In this document: piece after piece, positions 1 through 5,581 of the stretch
Layout of the letters: each line of letters begins with the position of its first letter
Numbering within the stretch: position 1 is the stretch's first letter
NCBI GenBank assembly: GCA_036506155.1
Contig: DASXSF010000094.1
Coordinates: 1 to 11,675 of the forward strand
Reading direction: 5' to 3'
Source: DASXRA01 sp036506155
GTDB lineage: Bacteria; Actinomycetota; Actinomycetes; Mycobacteriales; Jatrophihabitantaceae
DNA length: 11,675 bases
Position numbers and translations under genes: made by a program
The notes under the pieces: model-generated
Databases searched by the model: none
Told to the model about the DNA's origin: nothing
Seen by the model: only the letters and a program-made list of their open reading frames with translations

Positions 1-283
1 GCTCCTGGGCTGCGGTGAGCTCACCGTCGGTGTCGATGGACGGCGCGTCCTTGACTAGCTTCTTGTCCGCGGTGACGCGGACGTGCCCGGGGGACACCCG
101 CGCTGCGAACAGCGGGACGAACACGAGTCGGTGCCGGCCGACCATGCCGACCTTCACCGTGGCGAAGGTGGGCTGTTCGGTCGCCGTGTCGAAATACACC
201 GCCTCCAGGGAGCCGATCTTCGAACCCGATGAATCCACGACATCGTGCCCACGCCAGTCCCGGATGTCCTCTGCCTCGAACAA
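1..283 (-). CDS. PRC-barrel domain protein, partial (C-terminus beyond window edge)
   Basis: The reverse strand reads from a TTG at 281-283 without a stop to the window edge, giving 94 residues beginning LFEAEDIRDWRGHDVVDSSG. The pattern 'DIRDWRGHDVVDSSGSKIG' followed by 'LEAVYFDTATEQP', a 'FATVKVG' strand and 'VFVPL' is typical of the small PRC-barrel fold, a beta-barrel found in actinobacterial stress-associated and RNA- or photosynthesis-related proteins. The TTG start is chosen because GGAGG (292-288 on the reverse strand) lies 6 nt before it and no ATG or GTG exists nearby in frame. The part beyond the edge usually holds a linker or a second domain, which cannot be seen here. No membrane segment is visible. 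A specific function cannot be assigned; PRC-barrel membership is fairly secure. Confidence 0.8.
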   Translation of the reverse strand, partial: MFEAEDIRDWRGHDVVDSSGSKIGSLEAVYFDTATEQPTFATVKVGMVGRHRLVFVPLFAARVSPGHVRVTADKKLVKDAPSIDTDGELTAAQE

Positions 284-474
284 CGCGCACCTCCGTCGCT
301 GGCGCCCCCCTGTCGCCGTTCTTCCCAGCATTGCCATTAGCTCAACCGCAGGCAGTCCGACCGACGTATCAGCGGCGCCTACTGGTCATCAACTGACCGA
401 TCGCATGCTGTGCCTCGGGTCTCTGCTGCACAGGGTGCCCCGTCGTGCCCCACGTAAGCGGTGCGCCTGAGCGG

Positions 475-547
475 TGCCCCCGGCAGGATTCGAACCTGCG
501 ACGCCCGGCTTAGGAGTCCGGCGCTCTATCCCCTGAGCTACGGGGGC
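475..547 (-). tRNA. tRNA-Arg (anticodon CCT)
   Basis: The reverse complement folds as a complete 73-nt cloverleaf. The acceptor GCCCCCG pairs fully with CGGGGGC, the D stem is GCTC/GAGC, the anticodon loop is CTCCTAA (anticodon CCT, reading AGG), and the T arm is GCAGG-TTCGAAT-CCTGC. Discriminator is A. The genome supplies CC but then G, so the CCA end is not fully encoded. The innermost anticodon-stem pair is an A31/G39 mismatch. A TACCCT box (557-562, reverse strand) lies 9 nt upstream and could be its -10. Confidence 0.95.
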
Positions 548-579
548 GCACAGCTCAGGGTATCGGCACGACGAGAGGA

Positions 580-597
580 CAGCTGCAGATGCAGCTG
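580..597 (-). terminator. hairpin downstream of the S53 peptidase gene (weak)
   Basis: A perfect 7-bp inverted repeat (CAGCTGC, loop AGAT, GCAGCTG) lies about 20 nt after the peptidase stop codon and before the co-directional tRNA-Arg. There is no T-run, so if it acts as a terminator it would be the stem-only type seen in GC-rich actinobacteria. The only support is position and symmetry. Confidence 0.3.
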
Positions 598-618
598 CCC
601 CCTCGGAGCCCGCGAACG

Positions 619-2414
619 TCAGCTCAGGTTCAGCGCTGTGTCGTCGATGAAGAAGGACGTAGCGAGCGAGTAGTCCTCGGTGCCGGTCCACTTCAACGTG
701 ATCGTCTGCCCCGCGTACGAGGAGAGGTTGACGCTGCGCTGGACGTAGGTCGAGCCCTTATTGACGCTCGAGAACGACTGCACGGTCGTGCCGTTCACGG
801 TCAGGGTGAGCGTGTCGTACGCGTGCGACGTTCCCTCCTGGCTGGAGATCCACAGGTAGTAGGTAAGGTTCGCCGAGCAGCCGGACGGGATGCTCACCGA
901 CGAGTGCGACAACGTGTCGGTGTGCGTGGTGCCGTAGCCGTCGAGCCACGCGTAGCCGGTACCACTACGCGAGTGAGCGCCGTCGGTGTTGATCACTCCG
1001 CTGGTGGCCGTCCAGCCTATCGAGCCGGATTCGAAGCCCGGGTTGCTGAGCTTCTGCCCGGAACAACCGCTCCCGCCCGACGGGCTGATCGTCCAGCCGA
1101 ACTGCCTAGTCCCTGTGGTATTTGCTGTGTCCGTCGCCGTGACGGTGACGGTGTAGCTCGCCGCCGTGGTCGGCGTCCCCGAGATCAGGCCCGTTGAAGA
1201 GTTGATCGACAGCCCTGCCGGCAGGCTGGTGGCTGACCAGGTGTACGGCGGCGTACCCCCGGACGCCGACATCTGCAACGAGACAGCCGTGCCGAGGGTG
1301 CCGGTCTGGTTACCCGGGTTGTTAACCATGACCGAGCCGCCCCCGCCACCACCTGCGGTGAACGCCGCCGTGCCATTCGGCGTGCCCAGCCCGGACGGTC
1401 CGTCCCAGCCGGCGCTGCCATGGCACAGCACACTCGGCGAGCAGGAGCCGTTGGAGCCCGAGGTGACGTCGAACAAGTTGCCGGTGTGGGCGTACGGGTA
1501 GGAGTTCGGATGGTCGCTGGACCCCGGCGTGCCGGCGATCGCGTACACCGATGCGATCAGCGGCGACGACAGGCTGGTGCCGCCGTGCACGCTCCACCCG
1601 CCGCCGCCGTAGGTCTGGTAGACGGCAAGACCCGTCGCAGGGTCGGCCACCGCCGACACATCGGTGTCGGCGCGCCTCGAACAGGCGCTGATGCCGCTCT
1701 GCCACGACGGCTTGGTGACGTCGGACGAGCAGCCACTGCCCGCGCCGCTCCAGATCGACTCGGACCAGCCGCGCGGCGTTCCGGACGCGCGGGTCAGCGA
1801 TGTTCCGCCTACCGAGACGACGTACTGCGATGTGGACGGATAGATCACTCCGGCGGAGTAGCCGCTGTCGCCGCTGGATGCCGTGTACACGATGCCCGTG
1901 TGGTTGAAGTACTGGGAGTCGTAGCTGCTCTGCGTGCCGGTTTCAGATCCGCCCCAGCTCATCGAGATGAACTTGGAGCCCAGGGTGCGGGCCGTATCGA
2001 CCGCGGTGAACAGGTTGTCGGACGCGTCGTTGGCTTCGACCAGCAGGATGTGGCATTTCGGGCACGCCGCCGAGACTGCGTCCAGGTCGAGCGAGATCTC
2101 GCCGGCCCAGCCGGTATTGCCAGGTGGCAGCGGGCTGCTCTGCCCGTTCTGGTTGGCGCGCCGGCCGCCGCGGGCAGCTGGTACGCCGACTGGACGTCGC
2201 TCGGTCCGTAGCCGCTGGGCGCCGCGGCGGGGGCCAGCACCTTCGGCTCTTTGATGTCGGTGCGCTTCAGCGCAAAGCAGGTGAAGTGACCCTTGGTGAC
2301 CTGCTGTGGACAGCTGTGTGCGAACGTCGGCGTCTGCGCACTTGCCGAGGTCGTGAGCGCGAACGCGGACCGTCCGAAGGCTGCGATTGCCGTGCCTGCT
2401 GCGAGGAAGGACAT
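619..2414 (-). pseudogene. secreted S53 (sedolisin) serine-carboxyl peptidase, disrupted by internal deletion and frameshift
   Basis: The coding content lies in two reverse frames. From ATG 2414, about 85 codons give a secretion-signal-like N-terminus (MSFLAAGTAIAAFG...), then 'KGHFTCFALKRTD' and 'GYGPSDVQSAYQLP', the usual entry to the catalytic domain. Near 2157-2160 the homology jumps to another frame at 'ANQNGQSSPLPPG', which runs to the stop at 619. The S53 catalytic residues are present: Glu (2098-2100) and Asp (2086-2088) in EISLD, the oxyanion Asp (1867-1869) in SSGDSG, Ser (1573-1575) in GGTSLSSP, and a calcium-site region ending GWDGPSGLGTP. After these come a putative-Ig domain (about 1090-1330) and a beta-rich module starting NPGFESG (about 622-1060). 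In family members roughly 40 residues, including the strand containing VDAYDDP, separate 'QLP' from 'NQNG'; here they are missing. The family cleaves proteins at acidic pH outside the cell. As read, this copy makes no full enzyme unless the gap is an assembly fault. Confidence 0.8.
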
Positions 2415-2436
2415 TCATTCCCCCCGATGCGAATTT

Positions 2437-2450
2437 CACGGAGACCTCCT
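2437..2450 (-). promoter_or_regulatory. strong Shine-Dalgarno plus GTG before the S53 gene, in the protease frame
   Basis: AGGAGG (reverse strand, 2450-2445) lies 5 nt before a GTG at 2439. That GTG is in frame with the protease-domain frame ending at 619, not with the signal-peptide frame starting at ATG 2414. The ATG at 2414 has only a G-rich run (GGGGGGA) as a possible weak ribosome site and is preceded directly by an in-frame TGA. The best translation start therefore does not match the frame holding the secretion signal, which hints at a second indel near the start. Confidence 0.5.
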
Positions 2451-2604
2451 GAGGTGAGATGAGTAGTCGCCGTGTGACTGTGGGTGCAAAGCTAGGCGCT
2501 AATTGCCCGACTAGCGGCAGGTGATTCTGCCTGATTCTGGACACGCACGAAGTTGTCTCTAAATTTCGGAAACGACACCGTGCCTGCGTCCGTTGGCGGG
2601 CGCC

Positions 2605-3141
2605 TCAGGGGACGGCGATCTCCGGTTGCCAGGAGGTGCCCGGCACGGCAGGGGTCGCGGTACCGTGCTGGCCCGCGGTGACACCGACGACGAGCATGCG
2701 TCCCGACCGGGCAGCATGTGCGGCGACGACGCGTGCCGGGCTCACATTCGGCAGCGGCCAGGTCGCGCCGGCAGGTTGGGTGATCATGATGCGGCCGGTC
2801 GCACCAGCCCGAATGCACAGCTCGACTGGATGCAGTTGTGTGCCGTCGTAGCGCATCGTGAACTGGTCCTGGTAGCAGACGATGTGTGGCGGTGACATGG
2901 TGCGTCCGCCGTCGGTGCCCGGTACCGAGCTGGGCGGCGTCGAGGGGGCCGGCGTCGAGCGGGCCGGTATCGAGCGGGCCGGCGTGGTGGTGACAGGCGT
3001 CGAGTCCGCCGTAGCCGGGCTCGTAGCGTGGCTCGTCGGGCCCCCGGCCGTGCTCGTTGCCTTCGATCCGCATCCCACCACCGCGGCGGTGACAAGGGCG
3101 GTGGCCGCAAGCACGGCGCCGAGGGCGCGGCGAGGACGCAT
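2605..3141 (-). CDS. putative lipoprotein with Ser/Thr/Pro-rich linker, function unknown
   Basis: This encodes 178 residues. The N-terminus MRPRRALGAVLAATALVTAA ends in a lipobox (V-V-G-C, Cys24), so it should be lipid-anchored on the outer face of the membrane. Residues of about 25-80 are low complexity (Ser, Thr, Pro, Ala) with a five-residue PARST/PAPST-type repeat, forming an extended linker. The remaining ~95 residues form a small domain with two cysteines (HIVCYQDQF and ELCIRAG) that could form a disulfide. I do not recognise a family for it. A TACGGT box 7 nt before the ATG and no clear ribosome site suggest a leaderless transcript. The S53 peptidase gene lies downstream on the same strand after 190 bp, so co-transcription is uncertain. 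Confidence 0.7.
   Translation of the reverse strand: MRPRRALGAVLAATALVTAAVVGCGSKATSTAGGPTSHATSPATADSTPVTTTPARSIPARSTPAPSTPPSSVPGTDGGRTMSPPHIVCYQDQFTMRYDGTQLHPVELCIRAGATGRIMITQPAGATWPLPNVSPARVVAAHAARSGRMLVVGVTAGQHGTATPAVPGTSWQPEIAVP
2938..2982. repeat. 15-bp tandem repeat (3 units) in the lipoprotein linker
   Basis: Three consecutive 15-bp units share the core CGAGCGGGCCGG (first unit CGAGGGGGCCGG) and encode the PARST/PARSI/PAPST linker steps. Being a multiple of three, gain or loss of a unit would change linker length without shifting frame. Confidence 0.75.
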
Positions 3142-3148
3142 CCGCCCT

Positions 3149-3154
3149 ACCGTA
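3149..3154 (-). promoter_or_regulatory. -10 box (TACGGT) of the lipoprotein gene, leaderless type
   Basis: Reverse-strand TACGGT is followed by 7 nt and then the ATG at 3141. TANNNT with 6-7 nt to the start codon is the usual geometry of leaderless actinobacterial transcripts. No -35 match is seen. Confidence 0.4.
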
Positions 3155-3163
3155 GACCGGCGC

Positions 3164-3169
3164 TAACCT
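3164..3169 (+). promoter_or_regulatory. -10 box (TAACCT) of moaC, leaderless type
   Basis: TAACCT is followed by 6 nt and the moaC ATG at 3176. There is no convincing Shine-Dalgarno sequence (only AGGG touching the start) and no -35. It lies only 9 bp from the divergent -10 of the lipoprotein gene, so polymerase could occupy only one at a time. Confidence 0.4.
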
Positions 3170-3175
3170 CAGGGC

Positions 3176-3646
3176 ATGAAGCTGACGCACGTCGACGCGG
3201 CCGGTGCCGCCCGCATGGTCGACGTCTCGGCCAAGGCGATCACCGCGCGCGAGGCTGTTGCGGCCGGACGGCTCACCACGACGCCAGAGGTGATCGACCT
3301 GCTCCGGCGGGACGGGCTGCCCAAAGGCGACGCGCTGGCCGTGGCTCGCATCGCCGGCATCGCGGGTGCGAAGCGCACCCCCGACCTGGTCCCGCTGTGC
3401 CATCCCATTGCGCTTTCCGCCGTGACCGTAGACGTGCAGCTCGCCGAGTCAGCTGTGGACATCACCGCGACGACGCGAACCACCGACCGCACCGGCGTCG
3501 AGATGGAGGCACTCACCGCGGTCGTCGCGGCGGGGCTCGCCCTCTACGACATGGTCAAGGCGGTGGACCGGTCGGCGGTACTGAGCGAGGTCCGGCTGAT
3601 TGCGAAATCTGGCGGGCGCAGCGGCCAGTGGCGGCGGCCCGAATGA
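3176..3646 (+). CDS. moaC: MoaC, cyclic pyranopterin monophosphate synthase
   Basis: At 156 residues this is the usual length of MoaC, the cytoplasmic enzyme that acts with MoaA to turn GTP into cyclic pyranopterin monophosphate, the first stage of molybdenum-cofactor synthesis. MoaC converts the 3',8-cyclo-GTP made by MoaA. The family signatures are intact: 'PLCHPI' (His motif), 'TDRTGVEMEALTAV' with the paired Glu residues, and 'YDMVKAVDR' carrying the catalytic Asp and Lys. The N-terminal 'MVDVSAKAITAREAVAAG' is also typical. Its stop overlaps the mog start (ATGA), so the two are translationally coupled. moaA is not present in the window and must lie elsewhere. Confidence 0.97.
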   Translation: MKLTHVDAAGAARMVDVSAKAITAREAVAAGRLTTTPEVIDLLRRDGLPKGDALAVARIAGIAGAKRTPDLVPLCHPIALSAVTVDVQLAESAVDITATTRTTDRTGVEMEALTAVVAAGLALYDMVKAVDRSAVLSEVRLIAKSGGRSGQWRRPE

Positions 3647-4140
3647 CCACGGTGCCTGCTGCAGTGATCACCTGCTCGAACCGGTCCGCCAGCGGTGAGC
3701 GTCCCGACGACTCCGGCGCACTGCTCTCGTCGTTGCTGGCAGACGCCGGCTGTGCGGTGGACACCCGAGTGGTCGTGCCGGACGAGGTGGAGGCGATCCG
3801 CGCCGCGGTGCGCTCTGCGGTGGATGGCGGCGCCCGAGTGGTGATCACGACGGGTGGTACCGGGCTGGCGCCGACCGACGTGACGCCTGAAGCGGTGCGG
3901 GCCCTCCTCGATCGGGAAGTGCCCGGCGTGGCCGAGGTGCTGCGACTGGCGTCGCACGAGCGGATACCGACATCCGTGCTGTCGCGAGGGGTCGCCGGCA
4001 CCATCGGTGCCGCGTTCGTCGTTACGCTGCCGGGCTCGCCAGGCGGGGTGCGGGACGGCATGGGCGTGCTGGCTCCGCTACTGGGCCATGTGCTGGATCA
4101 GCTGGCGGGCGGCGACCACCGCCCGGGAGGCGGGGTGTGA
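3643..4140 (+). CDS. mog: MogA/MoaB-family molybdopterin adenylyltransferase
   Basis: This 165-residue protein belongs to the MogA/MoaB fold (MPT-binding). Members bind molybdopterin and activate it with ATP to adenylyl-molybdopterin before MoeA inserts molybdate. Visible signatures are the N-terminal 'AAVITCSNRSASGERPDDSG', the binding loop 'TTGGTGLAPTDVTPEAV' (about residues 67-83), 'DREVPGVAEVLR', 'LSRGVAGTIG' and 'LPGSPGGVRDG'. The start ATG overlaps the moaC stop by 4 nt, which fixes it. The MogA and MoaB subtypes are not separable with certainty from sequence alone; the 'DVTPEA' loop leans towards Mog. Confidence 0.93.
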   Translation: MTTVPAAVITCSNRSASGERPDDSGALLSSLLADAGCAVDTRVVVPDEVEAIRAAVRSAVDGGARVVITTGGTGLAPTDVTPEAVRALLDREVPGVAEVLRLASHERIPTSVLSRGVAGTIGAAFVVTLPGSPGGVRDGMGVLAPLLGHVLDQLAGGDHRPGGGV

Positions 4141-4144
4141 GCGC

Positions 4145-4573
4145 ATGATCGCGTCGGATCAGCTGCTGGTCAGCGTCTCGGCGGCGCCGTTGGACGTCGC
4201 GGCGCACGAGCGCGCAGTTACGCGCACATCAGCCGGCGCGCATGTCGTGTTCTGCGGCGTGGTGCGCGATGTCGACAGCGGGCGACGCGTCGTCGAACTC
4301 GAGTACGAGGCCTACCCGGCGGCCGAGAGTGTGCTACGTGAGGTGGCGCAGCGCTTCGCCGCGCTCCCGTCCGTGCACGGGGTAGCGGTGAGTCACCGGG
4401 TCGGGAGGCTGTCGGTCGGCGACGTCGCGCTCGTCGCCGCGGTGAGCTCGATGCACCGCGGCGGGGCGTTCGCCGTGTGCGCCCGCCTCGTCGACGAGGT
4501 GAAGCAGCGTCTGCCGGTCTGGAAGCGGCAGGTGTTCGACGACGGCACCGACGAGTGGGTCAACTGCCCCTGA
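4145..4573 (+). CDS. moaE: MoaE, molybdopterin synthase catalytic subunit
   Basis: At 142 residues this is full-length MoaE. Two MoaE and two MoaD subunits form molybdopterin synthase, which adds the dithiolene sulfurs to cyclic pyranopterin monophosphate. Signatures are 'FCGVVRDVDSGRRVVELEYE' (first part of the fold), 'HRVGRLSVGDVALVAAVSS', and the C-terminal 'RLPVWKRQVFDDGTDEWV' containing the conserved lysine region that receives the MoaD C-terminus. The gene follows mog after 4 bp. GGAGG at 4126-4130 is somewhat far (14 nt) from the ATG, and coupling to mog translation is likely. Its partner moaD is on the opposite strand, converging just downstream. Confidence 0.96.
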   Translation: MIASDQLLVSVSAAPLDVAAHERAVTRTSAGAHVVFCGVVRDVDSGRRVVELEYEAYPAAESVLREVAQRFAALPSVHGVAVSHRVGRLSVGDVALVAAVSSMHRGGAFAVCARLVDEVKQRLPVWKRQVFDDGTDEWVNCP

Positions 4574-4600
4574 GGAGCGATGAGCGCTCGCGACGAATGA

Positions 4601-4622
4601 GCCCGCCGGCCGCGACGCGGGC
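4601..4622. terminator. hairpin between convergent moaE and moaD (weak)
   Basis: GCCCGC (4601-4606) pairs with GCGGGC (4617-4622) across a 10-nt loop in the 55-bp gap between the two convergent stops. No T-run follows on either strand. A smaller 5-bp stem (GAGCG/CGCTC) lies just before it. Confidence 0.3.
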
Positions 4623-4628
4623 GCCGTG

Positions 4629-4862
4629 TCAGCCGCCGGCGAAGGGTGGCAGCACGTCGACAGTTGCTTCGGGCGGCAGCGGCGTGTCATCCCCGGCGGC
4701 CTGACCGTTCACGAGGAATGTCGCGACGGCGACGACATGAGCGAGGGACGGCCGGGCGGCGAGTTCGCCGCGGAGGATGCCCAAAGTGGGCGCCTGCGTG
4801 GACTCTTCTGCGTGGCCCGCTGCCCTACGCGCACCTGCCCAGAACCGGATCGTGGCCGCGAT
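4629..4862 (-). CDS. moaD: MoaD, molybdopterin synthase sulfur-carrier subunit; no canonical start codon
   Basis: The reverse frame 4862-4629 reads a complete ubiquitin-like MoaD: 'ATIRFWAGARAAAG', then 'VVAVATFLVNGQ' and the exact family ending 'VDVLPPFAGG' with the terminal Gly-Gly that is adenylated and thiocarboxylated. It feeds sulfur to MoaE. About 77 residues is normal length. There is no ATG, GTG or TTG where the protein should begin: the previous gene stops (TGA 4868-4866), then come GCT, ATC, GCG, GCC, ACG, ATC, CGG. The ATC at 4862 is the best start: AGGA lies 8 nt upstream, and one base change would make ATG-GCG-GCC. The next TTG (4784) would remove about a third of the protein, including its first strand. 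Either a rare AUC start, coupled re-initiation from the upstream gene, or a mutated or misread base. Confidence 0.85.
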   Translation of the reverse strand: MAATIRFWAGARRAAGHAEESTQAPTLGILRGELAARPSLAHVVAVATFLVNGQAAGDDTPLPPEATVDVLPPFAGG

Positions 4863-4865
4863 AGC

Positions 4866-5309
4866 TCAGTCCTGCGAGGCGTCGCTGCCGGGCTTGCTCC
4901 TGCCGTTGGGTGCCAGCACGTGCTCGACCTTCGTGCTGATCAACTTGAGCTGGTCCGAGTACTTGCCGTGCGTGAGCTCGTCGAGCTTGCGGGTCGTCGT
5001 GCCGACGCCCTGTGCTGCGACCGGCCCTGCCTTGTGCGCGAGTTCGACGGCCATGTCGCGGGCTTGGGCGACGAGTGGGCCCGCCTTGTGGGCCATCTCG
5101 ACGGTCTTGTCGCGGGCCTGCGCGGCGACGGGGCCTGCCTTGTGGGCCATCTCGACGCTCTTGTCGCGGGCCTGCGCGGCGACCGGGCCTGCCTTGTGCG
5201 CCAGTTCGCCGACGATCGCGGTGGCCCTGTCCTTGGCTTGACTACCCAGCTTGGCAGCCTTGGCCGCCGGCTGCTCTGTTCCCTCGGTGGTCCGCTCCTG
5301 ATCCACCAT
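4866..5309 (-). CDS. 18-residue-repeat helical protein with Rv0909/MT0933-antitoxin-like C-terminus
   Basis: From ATG 5309 (GGGGAG 8 nt upstream on the reverse strand) this is 147 residues, soluble, with no signal peptide or membrane segment. The middle holds four tandem repeats of 18 residues, of the form E-L/M-AHKAGPVAAQARDK-x-V, roughly residues 30-102. Each would make an amphipathic helix of five turns broken by one proline. The tail 'LDELTHGKYSDQLKLISTKV' resembles the 'GGKYSDKI...DKV' end of the small actinobacterial proteins annotated as Rv0909-family or MT0933-like antitoxins. Those proteins also have Lys/Ala-rich repeat helices, and most lack a proven toxin. No toxin gene is adjacent here. 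The stop is 3 nt before the presumed moaD start, so moaD is probably translated from the same message. A longer start at 5366 has no ribosome site and is less likely. Confidence 0.7.
   Translation of the reverse strand: MVDQERTTEGTEQPAAKAAKLGSQAKDRATAIVGELAHKAGPVAAQARDKSVEMAHKAGPVAAQARDKTVEMAHKAGPLVAQARDMAVELAHKAGPVAAQGVGTTTRKLDELTHGKYSDQLKLISTKVEHVLAPNGRSKPGSDASQD
5038..5221. repeat. 54-bp tandem repeat, 3 full units plus partial copies
   Basis: Units lie at 5038-5091, 5092-5145 and 5146-5199, with a diverging fourth beginning at 5200 and a decayed copy before 5038. The second and third units differ at only about three positions, implying recent duplication. The period is a multiple of three and encodes the 18-residue protein repeat. 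Confidence 0.9.
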
Positions 5310-5340
5310 GGCGTTATCTCCCCTCGGCTGATCCCCGCAA

Positions 5341-5556
5341 ATGCCGAGCACCGAAGCCCCATCCAATCACGACGACCACAATGGCGTCATGAATCGATCG
5401 CGGCGCCTCACGCACAGCACACATCGCCACGACGACGAAGAGCCGCCGCTGTCTGACCGGCCACCCGACGAACATGCGGTGGGATGGAGTGAACCGGAGC
5501 CTGACCAGCGCGATCGTGACTGGTATGAGCGGGAGCGCCCGCCCCACCACGAATGA
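5341..5556 (+). CDS. small charged hypothetical protein (ends ERERPPHHE)
   Basis: This is a 71-residue hydrophilic reading frame rich in Asp, Glu, Arg, His and Pro. The end 'VGWSEPEPDQRDRDWYERER' followed by PPHHE resembles short actinobacterial hypothetical proteins that carry a 'VGWGE...' segment and finish in '(R/E)RPPHW/H'. I recognise that pattern but know of no function. It looks disordered. The start is uncertain: ATG 5341 and ATG 5389 (55 residues) both lack a ribosome site. The second would leave 79 bp rather than 31 bp for the divergent promoter region shared with the repeat-protein gene. It converges on mscL with 25 bp between stops. Confidence 0.5.
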   Translation: MPSTEAPSNHDDHNGVMNRSRRLTHSTHRHDDEEPPLSDRPPDEHAVGWSEPEPDQRDRDWYERERPPHHE

Positions 5557-5581
5557 GTGGTGCGTCCGCGAGCAGACCGCG

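Noticed and set aside
430..600. tRNA-Arg 3' end as an integration (att) site
   Set aside because: No integrase, no duplicated tRNA end and no mobile-element genes are seen in the window.
389..691. Reverse reading frame containing 'VAQGIERRTPKPGVAGSNPA' and a forward frame (461-673) containing 'GRIRTCDARLRSPALYPLS'
   Set aside because: Both are translations through or opposite tRNA-Arg, a well-known source of spurious proteins in databases.
2521..2540. Short direct repeat of TGATTCTG before the S53 gene
   Set aside because: Two 8-bp copies are too little to claim an operator.
2570..2614. ECF-like forward motif GGAAAC-N18-GTT
   Set aside because: The -35 is atypical and it would transcribe antisense into the lipoprotein gene, with no forward gene until moaC.
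3028..3642. Forward extension of the mog frame back to 3028
   Set aside because: It runs through moaC in another frame with arginine-rich, domain-free sequence. The overlapping ATGA at 3643 is the natural start.
5038..5221. CRISPR array suggested by regular repeats
   Set aside because: The repeats are directly adjacent with no spacers, and they encode an in-frame protein repeat.
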